The notes beneath the pieces are model-generated. The model made no database searches, was not told the origin of the DNA, and saw only the letters and a program-made list of their open reading frames with translations. A stretch of 64,000 nucleotides of DNA from Filobasidium wieringae (lineage: Eukaryota; Basidiomycota; Tremellomycetes; Filobasidiales; Filobasidiaceae), in contig BCIV01000015.1 in the NCBI GenBank assembly GCA_001600055.1, positions 414,763 to 478,762 of the forward strand, in the 5' to 3' direction. Position 1 is the first letter of the stretch. Every line of letters starts with the position of its first letter. Made by a program: the position numbers and the translations under genes. Positions 36,498 to 48,967 of this stretch are shown in pieces.

Positions 36498-37311
36498 CTA
36501 GATGGGCATGCCTTTACGCTTTTCCATTTGCGCGTGGATATCGTTCAGCTCTTTTGGCAAAGCTCCTGCAAGAATTGAGAGGGGGAAGACCAGGCCATTC
36601 CTGATCAGAACTGTCCGGTTCGCTCAAGCAGTTTCGTGCCATGACTCACCTCCAGACATGAAATCCTGCACATCTATAGTCTCATCCGACCCAGCAAGAA
36701 TCTCCGCATGGACGTTCATACTCCCTCCTAACGGCAACTCTGATGCTGTCAAGGCGGGGAAGTGGTTGTCCTCGCTCTGCGGTGATTGTAAGTATCAACA
36801 TCACATACAAGGCCAATCATAGAGTCTCAACGATACTGACTTCAGCGATCAGACGTTTCTCCATCATCGTTCGCAAAGGAAGAGCGATACCGAAGACGTT
36901 CCGCTGCATTGTCATCTTGGCTTTAGTTTGGGTCTCTTCCCACTACAGAGGGAGAGAAACATGCGATTAGAAGGGGTTCTGCCTGATACTTCTAAAATAT
37001 GTCGGAGACTTGCCTGTTCAAGGCGAACTTTAAGAGCATGGGTGTTGCCCGCTTCGCCGTTGCTCGTCTTTAGCCCATGGCGGAAGATATCACGGGTCCC
37101 CGTCGTTGGGTTAGCAACATCCTGTTCATTTCAGATTCAGTCAGCCTAAAAGTAGGATCGTGTTAGATGTACAAGGACATAGCTCACCTTGTTGGTAACG
37201 ACATGGGAACTGGGCGAGGCCCCCATAGCGGAAGGAACAATTCGGTAGGACTTAGTGATAAAGACGAGTCAATACCAGTTGAGAGGGCTAAAAACTGATG
37301 CAACTTACCAT
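36498..37311 (-). CDS. UMP1: Proteasome maturation factor Ump1
   Basis: Exons (complement): 37309-37311, 37188-37250, 37014-37121, 36841-36942, 36650-36776, 36498-36565; 156 aa. The translated start MSYRIVPS needs the ATG alone as a 3-nt coding exon before GTAAGT. Family features are the mid-region QRNVFGIALPLRTMMEKRLI and the tail NVHAEILAGSDETIDVQDF, LPKELNDIHAQMEKRKGMP. Ump1 chaperones 20S half-proteasomes and is degraded on completion. Intron 3 has a GC donor (CAG|GCAAGT). Length and order fit the family. Divergent from SEC3. Confidence 0.87.
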
Positions 37312-37653
37312 AATAAGCAGTGATACGGATTGGTTGTTAATGTACGAAGTCCCCGGCGATTTCCCTAGAACGACAAGAAAGCAGCAAGTAATCGACTTGA
37401 CCTACGCTGCATCAGCGGCCGGACATTGATGTGATGACGAAGTAAGATGTCCGTTCGTGAACCTTACGCGTCTGTCCGAAGATAGCAGCTGATAATGATA
37501 CAGGTCGAGCAGTAGCTGCATAGCGATAGTAGAGCCGGGGCTTGTACTGATGTAGCAATACGTAGCGACAACACATCATTCAGATTTCAGAATCGTCCTT
37601 CTCCGAACGAAAGAAACCGCCTGATCTCGGGATCTGAATCTCCGTTATACAAG
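37312..37653. promoter_or_regulatory. Divergent UMP1-SEC3 intergenic region
   Basis: A 342-bp spacer between start codons. The UMP1 5' untranslated exon must lie here. No named proteasome-associated control element (PACE-like GGTGGCAAA) is visible. Confidence 0.45.
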
Positions 37654-40600
37654 ATGGCCAGCACAGACACAACTGCTCAAATCAAACAGTCTCTCTTCTC
37701 TCGCCGAGGAGAAGACGGCCATCTGGATGAGAATTATATAGCTCATCTTAAGATATGGGAAGAGGTGTCCGAAGCGCCGGGTCAGCCTGATGATGGGAAC
37801 AGAAAGGCAAGGTATCTAATGCTCGCAGTTAACAAGTACGGCAAGGTGTATCTACATAAAGCAAAGCGCAATAATAATGGCTCATTCTCCAAGGGGAAAA
37901 CTTGGAATCTGGAAGATCTCCGGCAAATCGAAGTGATCGGAGTGAGTATAGAAAACATTAGTAGCTAGCAGAACAGGGGGTTGACGTTTGTAAATACAGT
38001 ATCAAACATTTGCTCTCACGATGACCTCGAGAACCTATGTCTGGCATACCGAACGTTCTCAAGATCAGCAATCCTTTCTGGTTACGATGTGCAAGATCTA
38101 CCAAAAGTATACTCAGGGACGGCTTCCCTCGCTAATAAATCTGGACCTTCAACTTGACGACGCAACGAATCCTTATAGGCCGGTTCAAGGAAAGGAGAGC
38201 TCCCAGTCTAATTTGATAGCCTCTGAGCCTTTGATTCCCCCTCAGCAGAATAAATCCCGACAGGGCAGCCATTCTTCTATAGCTTCATCGCAAAAAGCTG
38301 GAGGTTTAGATTCCTCACGATCGGGGCCGTATCGTAATCGTCCAAGCCAGGATGAGGGTAAAGATTCGTTCCACAGCCCGGAGTCATATAGTACTTCTTC
38401 CAGTGCAATCCCGGCGTCGATCGTAACGGAACCCGGCATGATGTATCCACACCCTCGAAACCAAGCATATCTGGATGGTCCGTCCAAATCCCTCAAGACC
38501 AACCCGGCTACGGGTGTATTTCAGCAGCAGCAGCAACATCAAAATCACATTCAATATATGCGAGAATCTGGAGCACTCGAGACTGAACCCCCCATATGTA
38601 TGTCCCGCAACCAATGATACCCTGTCTTGACTCTAATAAACTTAAGCTTGGAATGCCTATCGATACAACAGCCAGAGATCGACCAGCGCCAAGCGGTAGA
38701 AAATTGTCCGGAGCAGAAGAGCGCACTCCCACTCAAACATCTTTCGACTATCGAGAACAGTCTGTTCCACCACGACCGTCGCCAGGTCCAGGCTTAGCAG
38801 GGCTCAAACAAACCACTTCACATCGCGGCAATGAGCCCGCTGTGTCGAGACTCAAGCTTCACGAACAGGAGAAACAGCCCGAGCCATCGATTCATACTCC
38901 TTATGCAGCTGGTTGGGATTCAAAACGGTCAGACCCTAGCATCGGAGGCGCGGATGATTACCAAAACGAAAATAGAACTGAACTGCACGATAGGAGGGGA
39001 CTAACTCCAATCATAACATCGATACCCGTCAAGCCACTAGAGAAAAGGACCCCACGACCGGAAAAGGCCCCTGTAATTCCGGTCTTGCAGCTCCCGGAAG
39101 ATCACACAGATGTCGAGAGCGAAGTTCCTCGAGTCCGTCGTGCATCTTTTGTACCGCCTCCTCAAGATACGCCGTATTCACGAGATCTGCTACTGCGAGG
39201 GGGGACGTTCTCCCAGACAGAAGCTTTGCTAGGCAGAAGCATCAATCCAGAGGTTGAGCTAGAAGATGCAACAATGGTCAATGTGGAAGAGATATTGGAA
39301 GGCTTCGATTGGAACAGCGAACATTTAGGCAACCAGGGAGCAGAGGCTATCGAGGGCAGGCTGTTAGATGAGCTCAACGCGCTAGAAGCTGTACGTCCAA
39401 TATCCTCTTAAATAGTCGACAAGAGAGCTAATCAATTTCCTTAACCATGGGAAAAGGCTAACATCCACGCCTTTCTTGAGAGCGATGATAGGATATCAGG
39501 TGTCCTCAAAGGCATCGAAGACGCCATCGCTGAGATGGATATGATGGACAATCGAATTTCTGGCTACAAGATGCAATTAAGCGTACGAGAATTTGGCTCT
39601 ATTCCGGCGCGCAAAGGTTGACCATTCGCATCTTTGTAGAGTGTAACCGAGGACATCGCGTTCATCGAATCTCAGAACAGAGGCTTGCAAGTACAAACTG
39701 CGAATCAGCAAGCGCTTTTGAAGGAGCTTGAACAGCTTTTGGTCCGTTCGCTCTGGTTCGAAGTAATGAATAAGCCTAACATGATCTGCGTCGTCATTCA
39801 GGAAAACGTGTCTGTCGATCCAGATTCTTTGCGATCGCTTACGCAAGAGTCCTTGGAAAGTGAACGTGGCATTCAAAATCTAGAATCGGCCCTAGCCACT
39901 CTGTACAAAGCCCTGCTTGCAATTCGCGACCGAAGTGAGAAATCGACTTTGTGCCTCTTCGAATGGACTAATGAATTACTCCTCTCCATTTAGACACTAA
40001 TGACCTAGTGGCCGCTGCAGGAAGGAAGGATGAGTATGAAACACACAATTCACAATTCTGCCAGCGCTTGATGGACTATCTGGTTATAATGATTAGGTTC
40101 CAGGTCGGTCGGTATTGGCAAGAGAACGATGTGGTCTAACACTTATTAATATTGTCATCTTCAGGCAGATACAACCGCTGCCGATACTGCAAAAAACTCT
40201 TCGACAGGTGAAATTCAACCGCATGCCTCCATGGAACAGAAGCTGGGCCAGTACTGTGGGCTCGTCCTCTATATGATCGAAATGGATGAAGAGAGATATC
40301 AAAAGCTTTGCACGGTAGGTCGCGTTCATCCTATAACCGTCGCCCTTCTTATAATTGTCATTCCCAGAACTATTTCAGCAGTGCAGCGGAGCTTCACTCA
40401 AAGGAGATAAAAGGCATGTTTCTTGCCTTGATAGGAAAGTTGAAGCGTCCCGCCGAAGATGAAAAGGATGATAGTTGTAAGTTGATCAGAGTTGGTACGG
40501 TGTCTTGGCAATCGGCTGAACGAATTTTAGCGTTTACCTCGGCTTCTGCGCCGGGAGCAAGATCCGGTGCTATGCAACGCTCCAGGGCGGTTATGGTCAA

Positions 40601-42168
40601 TCTGAGGGGAAGCGAGAAGAAAGAGAAACGGTCGGAAGGCCACATAAAGGCAGCTGAGGCAAGTCCAAGTCGCATATGGTCTTTCGACAAGCCTAATTAA
40701 GCATACAACTTCCTAGGCATTAGACAGAGCTCTGGCAACTATCGCTGTACAGCTGGCGCGCGAGGAAGCCTTTATATCCGATTTTCTGCACATAACCGAC
40801 TCTATGCTGACGTATGCGGATTACATGGACCTCGAGAGTTATTTTCGACGGCAAGCCATGCGATCCTCCCTAAGGGGGATGCAGCCTTCAACAATCAAGT
40901 TGCGCAGGTCCGCACTTGACTTGATCTTCGGATCCGTATGGGGAGAAATAAAGGATTGGGTGGATGGGGCGCTGCAACGTGACCGAATGTAAGTGGTAAT
41001 GATGATGGAAGGTCAGCTTAGACCTAATGGTGCATTCCACAGCCAAGTGTTCGGGATGCTAGCGGTATGCGAAAAGGCTATTCAGGACGCAGAGTCTCGT
41101 AATGCTATCTTCTACATGAACATTCTCCAACGTCAGACTCAACGGATACAGAGCCTAGTTGAAAAATACCTCGCAGACCAAGTCAGGACCATCGAGAACA
41201 CACAATTGACGAACAAAAAGGGGAGAGGTGTCGTCTTTTTCATCAAGCACTTTCCCGTAAGTTTTTCCCAAATATTCTGATTCATTTGTGGTCTAAGGGT
41301 TCCCGCAATATCTAGGTCTTCGTTTCTCGTATCGAGTCTCAATTGGTCGATTACGCAGATTCTGCCGCACGTAATATCGCCAACTCTGGATATGAACAGG
41401 TTGTGAACGCTATGTTTGATACGCTGCAGCATATGGCTAAAATGGATCGTAGTGAGGTAGCAGGCGAAGACAAAAGCCAACTGAACCATTGGATCATAAT
41501 GATAGGTGATTCGTCAGGAGTTTTCCCGTGGTTCACAGCTGACTTGTCACCTTAATAGAGAACCTGCACTTTTACGTGCAAGACGCGGCGAAATATGACG
41601 TGCCCGCATTGCATGGATTCATGGAAAGAGCACAAGAGATGTATGAAGGGAATATGTCTGCCTACATACGTGCGGTTCTGAGAAGATCGTTTGGACGGCC
41701 ATGGGTATGGATTGGCGAGGACCGTGTTAGATAGGAATCTTGACGTTTCCCTTGCATTTTCTTTAGGATTTCTTCGATTCAGTACAGGTTCAACTTCAGA
41801 CATCAGCAGCACAAGATGTGTCCTCCAACCCATCGTATAACCGATCTGCACTTAAACGAGCCGTTAAGGATATTAGTTCCGGAAAGGAGATGCGCAAAGC
41901 AGTCGACGCACTGCTCAAGAGAGTCGAGAAGCACTACTCTTTGGACGAGTCTGATCTTGCCGGGACCGACGATGCTGCAGCTATGTCCAATGAAGCTGCA
42001 GCGTTGATCATCTCCGTCTCCCAGTCGTGCGAGAGATTGCTCAAAGCGGAAGTAGCCAAGTGGTCGGCGTTGATGGCACAGTGCTACTCTGAAGCAGCGG
42101 CTAGTGGTGTCGGATTGGAATACGGTCCAGCCGACATAGAGGTTGCATTTAAAAAGGCTCGAGGCTGA
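37654..42168 (+). CDS. SEC3: Exocyst complex subunit Sec3
   Basis: Exons 37654-37941, 38000-38597, 38672-39390, 39457-39582, 39640-39741, 39802-39934, 39994-40103, 40165-40314, 40368-40476, 40531-40658, 40717-40988, 41043-41256, 41316-41505, 41559-41704, 41767-42168; 1228 aa. Sec3 marks exocytic sites on the plasma membrane. The N-terminal Sec3-type PH domain (about 30-150) binds Rho GTPase and PI(4,5)P2: RYLMLAVNKYGKVYLHKAK, TMTSRTYVWHTERSQDQQSF. A disordered linker follows to about 490, then coiled coil (DDRISGVLKGIEDAIAEMDM) and the helical CorEx/Sec3-C region. Intron 10 has a GC donor (GAG|GCAAGT). Convergent with EPL1. Confidence 0.92.
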
Positions 42169-42618
42169 TTTGAATGTGAAATATGATATCATGGTTGTCA
42201 GAAAATTGTCGAGGCCTTATGCATGCAATGCGCAAAAATACATGTAAAGGATGCGTCTATTTTGCTGCGTAACATAACTATGCAACATCTCAATGGTATC
42301 AAGGTACACGGCTACAATCATTTGGATACACTCGTTAAATTTCTTTGACCATTATGGCCTTTACTTTCGTCTTGCTGGGCAATATCAATATAAGTGAGAG
42401 AAATCGAAAGATTCGAGAGTGGTCGATCTCGGCTAAGATAGCCGTTTAATCGAGTTGTAATCGTGCTCCGCAAAACAATAAGGCACGCGAACAGTGTCAT
42501 TCGCCGTGTGAGCGGGATAGGTCGTAAGGATCGTGATATTTGGGAGGATAGTCGGTCAGCTTCCGCTATATTGCGCAAGCGAGCTTGACCAGCGTCAGGA
42601 GGCAGTCCAAGATCAGCT
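42169..42618. other. Convergent SEC3-EPL1 3' region
   Basis: 450 bp between two stop codons. A 106-codon minus-strand open frame (42318-42638) overlaps the EPL1 stop in another frame and is not supported as a gene. Confidence 0.4.
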
Positions 42619-45600
42619 TCACTGACCCGGTCCGCCAACGGACATGGTAGTCTGTGCAGAGGTCATTTGTGGGCTGTTGTGAGCGGTGATCGGACTGCCC
42701 CCGGCACGCATTTGGCCTTGAACTCCGTTCGGCGCCCCCCGCTGCGCAGCCATCATTTGATTCATGCGATGAGTGGGCAACTGCAAGTTCATCTGGCCGT
42801 TTGCAGATGTGGCAGGACCGCCCGTCTGGGCACCAAGGCCCTGATTGTTTTGCTGCTGTTGCTGTCTCAACATTTGCTGTTGCTTCATTTGGATGAGTTT
42901 CTGTTGATATTCAGGAGGGAAATTCTGGGGTAGGCTCCCGTTTGCCAGGGAAGCTGACGCGCCTGTCGAAAGGAAAGGAGGCTGGCGCGGTGAAGGTTGT
43001 ATTTGGGTCCCGTTTGATACCGGCGAAGCAGATTGCGGAGGGCGACCACCTGTCACGTGCACTGCGCCATTGGCCGTGGGCCTTTGTGTTTGGTCTGGTT
43101 GCGTAGCGCCGATCTGTTGTCCTTGAGAGGTTTGATTCGCCGCACGAGCTGCCATAGCATTCAGCAAAGCAGGAGAGTTCGGTATCTGCCGTCCTACCGG
43201 AAATTGTCCGGAAGGAAGCGCTTGAGCGGCACCTGCGGGAGACCCAGTGCCTTGAGGGGGGCCCATCTGGCCAACATTGCCTGAAGCGATACGTCTCACT
43301 TGTGGGATTTGCATGGGCTGCCCGCCGCTAGCTGCGAGAACAGCCGCCAGTTGAGGGTTGTTCTGAGCAGCGGCTTGTATACGCCGTGCCGTCGCTATTT
43401 GTTGCGAAGCATATTGTGTTGCAGTGTTACCCATGTGAGGGGTCGCGCCATGACCCAGAGCTTGCGCCTGTGCAGCTTGCGCAGCCTGAACTTGAGCATG
43501 CTGTTGAAGAAGCTGTTGAGCCTCACGCTGCTGCTGGTAAAGTTGGGCTTGAATGTCCGCTTGCTGCTGCTGATAAGGAATCTGGATCGCCGAGGGGTTC
43601 TGGATAGCCTGAATGGTCTGTGGTAGCTGAGGCGGGACGGCGCGAGTAAATGTGATGGGAGCCGGTTTTTCCTCAGGCTGTGCAAGGATACTGCGCACTT
43701 TATCGATGACTGTAAGATTGGCTGTCATGCAGTCGAGATCCTCCATCTTGATAAGTGAAGCCCGGGATTGTATGTACCTTTATGTTGCTCCAAAAATCAG
43801 CCAAGTCTTCAGTCGTAATTCTTGCAAAGTGGATGCTTACCTCGTCTCATAGTCGTCAATGACTACTTGATCCTCATCCTTGACACCCATACCCACACCA
43901 ACTAGACCTCCGTCGTAGTCGTACCTCCACCGCTCGGACAACTGTCTCGACCTGTCCTCTTCGTTGTCTTGAAAATCGAGCGCATCCCCTGCGCCTGAAC
44001 GCGCATGATCCAAAACCGAGCTGTTTGTATCCGCCAAGTTTCGTTTGGCAAGAGGATTGGTTGGAAACCATCTCTTTGCAGGCTCTTCAATGATTGCAGA
44101 GCGCACGTGAGAACGTGCGAGATGCCGCACGCTTGGCATTTTCCGATCCAAGCGAGTGAGACCTCCTCGACCTCTTCGAAGTCGAAAGCACATGTGATGG
44201 TTTGGACGAGAAGGGATAGAGTCGGGTAGCGAGTTGTCTTGCTCTTCATCTGAAACCGTTTCCGTAAGATGTTGGGGCCGTAGTGAGAGATCGCTCGCTG
44301 GCAAACATCGAAAGTGCTTGAAGGGAACGGGTTGAGGGAAGGGTTGATAGGCTAAGGCGGTAGTCTCTTCAGCAAAACGATCCATCTCGATCCTCCTGCT
44401 CATTTCTCTTTCGACCTTCTCAGCGAACATCCCTGCAAGCTGTTCAGGAGGAACCCTTTCCCCTACGGGAGAGACCGCTCGGCTCCGCATGCCTCTTAGC
44501 ATAGATACACCTTGCAGATGAGCGACACGCGCAGCATCTTCCCGTTCCCGCTGCTCTCTATCTCTATCTGCAACCCGTTGACGCTTCACACTCGGTTGAC
44601 CACTTCCTGACGAGATCCTATGGGGGAACAACAAGATCTCCTCGTCCTGGGATAAAGGCAAGCCAGGATTTTTCCGCTTGATGTCCAGAAGACTCCATCG
44701 GGCATCCCACAATTCTTTCTCCGCTTTCAAAGTCCTCTGTTTCTGCCTCTCTCTCATCAAGACCATATTGACCAATAGTGTGGCAGAGTTCAATTCGGCC
44801 TGAACCTGATCTAGCCTACTGACAGGTGTTGTGTCTTTGATCCGAGTTTTCCGTTGCACCTTAAGATCTCTTCTTCTGAAGCAGAGATAAGGGTCGGATT
44901 CGTTCGCCTCATCAAAGTTCAGCTGAGGTATGATGCTCTTGCCTTTCCGCTGTTCCTTTCTGGCTTTCCAGTGCGAGTAAATTTTGTTGGCGTATTTGAT
45001 CAAGGTTGAAGGAGAGGGAAGATCTTTGGGTTGCTCGAAGGAGGGAAAGTAGGAAGCTGGTGGAGTGACCTTCAACACGCTCTCGATAGAGCTTAGCGGA
45101 GGTAAGAGTGACAGGTCCGTGTGTAGCATAGGCACATTCTTCTCCGTCCACAATTCGAATAGCCCCATAAGATACTCGAAAATGTCGGCCGGCAGTTTGA
45201 CAGATCCTCCATCCTTTTCCTTTTCCTTCGTCTTTCGATTCGATCGTGCATTCGTGACCTCGTTGCTCGGCCCGTCATCTTTCCCGTTGAGTTGTTCTAA
45301 CCACAAGATGTCGGTGTCGTCCATCTCGTAGTTTAGCCCTCCTCGACCATAACAACATTCTTCCACTTTCTCCGACGATTTGATCAGCTCGCTAGGATCG
45401 GTCCATATTGGTCTCCCAGTAGGAAGCAGTGACTCGTAGTCTTCTGCTTTACCGCTCGCATTAGGTGTGGGGATGAAATATGCAGGAAGGGGTTGCGTGG
45501 CTGGTTTCGCAGCAGCACGTGCAAATGAGGGAGAGGCAGGTCGATTCTCGCGGTTGTGAATCACATTAGTGTGCGAAAGGGCGGCCTGTAAGTGATGCTC

Positions 45601-46134
45601 CTATATATGAAGGGATAGCAACTCGTAGTCAGCTCGAAAGTCAACGAAGAAGGTTCGCAACCGTAGACAGAAAAGTCATTCTCACGAGCCCGTAACATTC
45701 TTCCTACTCCAACTTTGACGTGTTTGCTTGCACTTGCCCCATCAGGCCTGCATCTGACACGCACGTCTCGATGCTGTCGCTTGATTATCAGAAAACTCGG
45801 TCCGGGTCGAAGTTGTTCGAGTTTCTACGACAATCTCGGTCATTGCCGCTTTGGTCCTTTTCCAGATCACGCGCCACGTCAAACAATAATCCCCCTCTTG
45901 GAAGACATCCGGCCTTTTTTTCGAGAACGACTGGAAGGGGAGGTATGGCAACAGGAAAGCAGACATAGCTGGTATACGTACATTGCTCTCTTCTCTTTCT
46001 ACTCCCAGGGCCGATAACTGTTTGTGAGCCTCTTCATTCGATTCGAAGATGTAATCGACAGCATCCGGAACGTTGCCCAGCAGAATCGAAAGGGGTGCGC
46101 GCGCGCCGAGCTTCGGCCTGCGTCTGATTGACAT
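42619..46134 (-). CDS. EPL1: Enhancer of polycomb-like protein Epl1 (NuA4 subunit)
   Basis: Exons (complement): 45982-46134, 43841-45600, 42619-43777; 1023 aa. Epl1 is the scaffold of the piccolo NuA4 histone H4/H2A acetyltransferase core with Esa1 and Yng2. The EPcA region is at the N-terminus: RRPKLGARAPLSILLGN, EHHLQAALSH, PAYFIPTPNASG, and then GGLNYEMDDTDILWLEQLN near 140-160. After the second EPc part comes DDPY-like SDPYLCFRRRDLK and YIQSRASLIKMEDLD near 640. The C-terminus is Gln-rich (QQQQADIQAQLYQQQREAQQ). The first intron, 381 nt, is unusually long; joining LGVEREESN to EHHLQ fits the family. The open antisense frames here mirror the Gln-rich tract. Confidence 0.88.
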
Positions 46135-46627
46135 AGCATTCGAACGAAAGCTAACTCGATGTAGGTTGTTCTTCAGCAAGCACGGACGGTATGATCGGAA
46201 GGACGAAGACAAAGTAAGAGCCGCCTGTTTAGCAACTCAATCGAGGCAGACCAGGCTGGCGTGAATGCTAGTTAGACCAGGGGAACCACAGGTAGCGTGC
46301 TGGTGGCGGTGTGCTGGCGAATGGGTGCAGCTACAGGCAAATGGGCGGACACGCGAAGGAAAAAAAAAAGCAAAGGAAGCTCGACACGAGCTGAAATGCG
46401 CTTTCTCACGCGTCGATGTTTTACTCGCATGCTGCTCCATCCCACTTGCTCTAGCTCTCAAATATTGCCAGGCACTGTACGAACGAATCTAAAGGACAAT
46501 GATGCTATGATCATGCTGTGCGTGCGCCTTCTAGATACAGCTATGAAGGAGGTTGTTGAATTATGAACTGGACCTGAAGACCAGCGAACATCGGCACCAC
46601 TGAGTTCAGGTGAATTGACCTACCAGA
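46135..46627. other. EPL1 promoter / FCF2 3' region
   Basis: 493 bp between two minus-strand genes. Contains an A-run at about 46359-46369. No other feature is supported. Confidence 0.4.
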
Positions 46628-48597
46628 TCATTTCCAACTTGCTCCTTTCCTCTTCTTCCAACCTTGACCCCTTCCGTGTTCCATCTTCTTACCAGCAAAG
46701 TCGTCAAACTTTCTCTTCGCAAATACTCCCAGTTCGCTGTCGTCCACAATACTTTGTACGATATCACCTGGTCTATAAGCCCTTTCTCGCTGTATCGTGG
46801 TCGATTGTAGATGCCGAGGTGGAGCGACGAGCGTTCCAATCTATAGAGGGAAAGTACGCAACAGTCAGCACTTGATGTGAAGCCAGTGAAACTAGGAGAC
46901 CATACCGCGAAGTGTTCAGGGACCGCCTTCGTTTTTCCTTTCATGAATCTTTTGGGGTCTAAAGAATCTCGTAGAGCTAACGCCTGATAGTCTCGCTTCA
47001 TCTGAGGCAGTAGGGCGGAAGGTATCGGGGGCAGTGATGACCAGGCTTGAGACTTGGTCTGTCTCGGAGCAAGCTAAAAGTAAACTGTCATCAATAGATG
47101 CATGCGACCTAGTTAGCCCGAACTTACTTTGAGCTTATCTTGTCTGCTCTGTTCCTTCTCATACTGTCGATCGTCCGTTTCGCGATCTTTTGTGGTTTCA
47201 ATGGGATGCGAACCTGACCCAACAACGCGACCGGACTCCCTTCGAGTGGCTCTTTCTGCGACCAACTCCAAGCGCTTCTTCCCTTTTTGGTCAGAGGGCC
47301 CAAGAGAGAGGTGATGCAAAGGCATACGGGATGCAGATGGAATTGACACACCAGGTATGGCTCTTCCATTTATAAGGATAATCAGCAAAGAGTTGAAGTC
47401 AAAATGAAAGACAGATCGTACTTCTCTTGCATCCGCTTTTGCTTGGATTCTGACGACTCCGCCTCCAACAACCAGAGATCTTGTTCATCTCCCCCTTCCA
47501 GTAGGTTCTCATGTACTGGCTGCGCGTCCTTGCCTTGTAGCACAGCTTTCGACCTGCTCGCCGCCTGTATAGCACGGCTGAGGAGTACCTCGGCGTCGGA
47601 ATCCTCATCTTCTTCCGACTCAATATCCGAGCTGATGCCCGAGTCAACATCTGATTGCATGTCTTGTGATAGGTTTGGTAGAGGAGGCTGCAACGCTCTG
47701 GGCGTCACTTCCTCGTCCTGACTGTCAGAGTCAATCGCGATTTCTTTGTTTGCAGAAGGGGTCGTATCTTGATTCATAGTTTGAACATGTATATTTGGTG
47801 GAAGACTCGTTGTGGTTATGGTTGGAGTGAGAACTGTCGGTGAGACATCGTTCTGTGCAAATTTCGAATGATTAATTCCTACGTGCTCGTAAAGCAGTCC
47901 CGCAGACCTATCCGTTGAAGCTTACTGAATGAGATCGCTTTGTAAAGGCATTCCTGAATCCCTGACGACCCCGATCTCGATCGGCAGACGCAGGCCGTAA
48001 TTGTGCGTTATCAGTAGCTTCGCCTGCAGCGCTACCTTTCATGTCGTGACTTCGAGTATGCGCAGCAACAGCTTCGCCCGATGCTACCTCTGGGGCTACG
48101 CTTTCTGACCGCATCCTGCTTGCTCGACGCCTGGAGGAGCTCGCGGTGGTATCGACCGGAAGGTTCATCGGTGTGCGAGACATAGATCTCGTGCTTCGTC
48201 TAGAGGGAGTTACCGGAAGCGTTGAGGTTGAAGCATGATTGGCTTTCGAGCTCGACTCTATCGTTTCCTCATTCCTCGCTCGATTTTCGATGCTTTCCGT
48301 TGTTAGGGACACCTTGTCGTCCAATTCTTGCGGTAGCGCTTTATCGACCAGGAGCTCTTCTGCCATACTGACAGAAGACTGTTTGTTCAGAGCTCTACTG
48401 GAGCGTTCACGCAAAGGGGACATCGACACAGAAGGGGATTCGGTATCGTGGGCAGTCGAGAGTCGTTGAGATAGTCTGGAACTCCTTCCAACGGTTCTTT
48501 GGGGAGGTGGGGATGTGACAGTTGTGCTCAGAGGAGTCGGCGTCGATGGAGCAGTGGGAGATGATCGAGATCGCGATGCCGAGCGGGTCGTGGGCAT
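46628..48597 (-). CDS. FCF2: rRNA-processing protein Fcf2
   Basis: Exons (complement): 47926-48597, 47422-47852, 47128-47362, 46906-47073, 46628-46840; 572 aa. The Fcf2 domain is at the C-terminus: QMKRDYQALALRDSLDPKRF, KTKAVPEHFAIGTLV, then ERAYRPGDIVQSIVDDSELG and a Lys/Arg-rich end. Fcf2 is needed for early 18S rRNA cleavages in the nucleolus. The N-terminal 330 residues are disordered, with Ser/Arg tracts (TRSASRSRSSP, SRRRASRMRS) and acidic ones (DIESEEDEDSDAE). The exon joins are all in frame, including AAC at the exon 2 start. This is far longer than yeast Fcf2 (217 aa) because of that extension. Confidence 0.85.
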
Positions 48598-48967
48598 GTT
48601 GATGGAGCGGATCTTCGACTGGAATGATAAGAATGGATGATGTGAAGAGCAAATCGGTAAGAAAGCTTATTGTAGTGGTTGGAAGCTTTGGAAGTAATAT
48701 GCTACTACCAGAGTGGCCACTGGTCTGTTAGCTGTTAGCTCATAAATCTGCAGCGTCAATCTTGGAAATGCAAGATCAATACGCGGAAGCAGATCCGAAA
48801 TCGTGAACCAATTTTCAGGAGTTATGCATTTCAGCCTACGCAAATGATGCAAACGTCATCATGCCAAATCAATAACAAAGACCTCACCTCGCCTGATTTA
48901 CCAGAGGTTCGTCCAATCGACAAGCATAACCATAGGGCTGCAAACATCGCTAGATACCACCATCACA
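48598..48967. promoter_or_regulatory. Divergent FCF2-HST2 intergenic region
   Basis: A 370-bp spacer between start codons holding both promoters. No specific element is identified. Confidence 0.45.

Noticed and set aside
42667..43626. Plus-strand open frames across the EPL1 3' part
   Set aside because: They are the mirror of the Gln-rich tract (CTG/CTT repeats read as Leu) and not real genes.
45601..45981. A hidden exon in the 381-nt first EPL1 intron
   Set aside because: The flanking exons join directly in frame with the family sequence; no internal segment with both splice borders fits.
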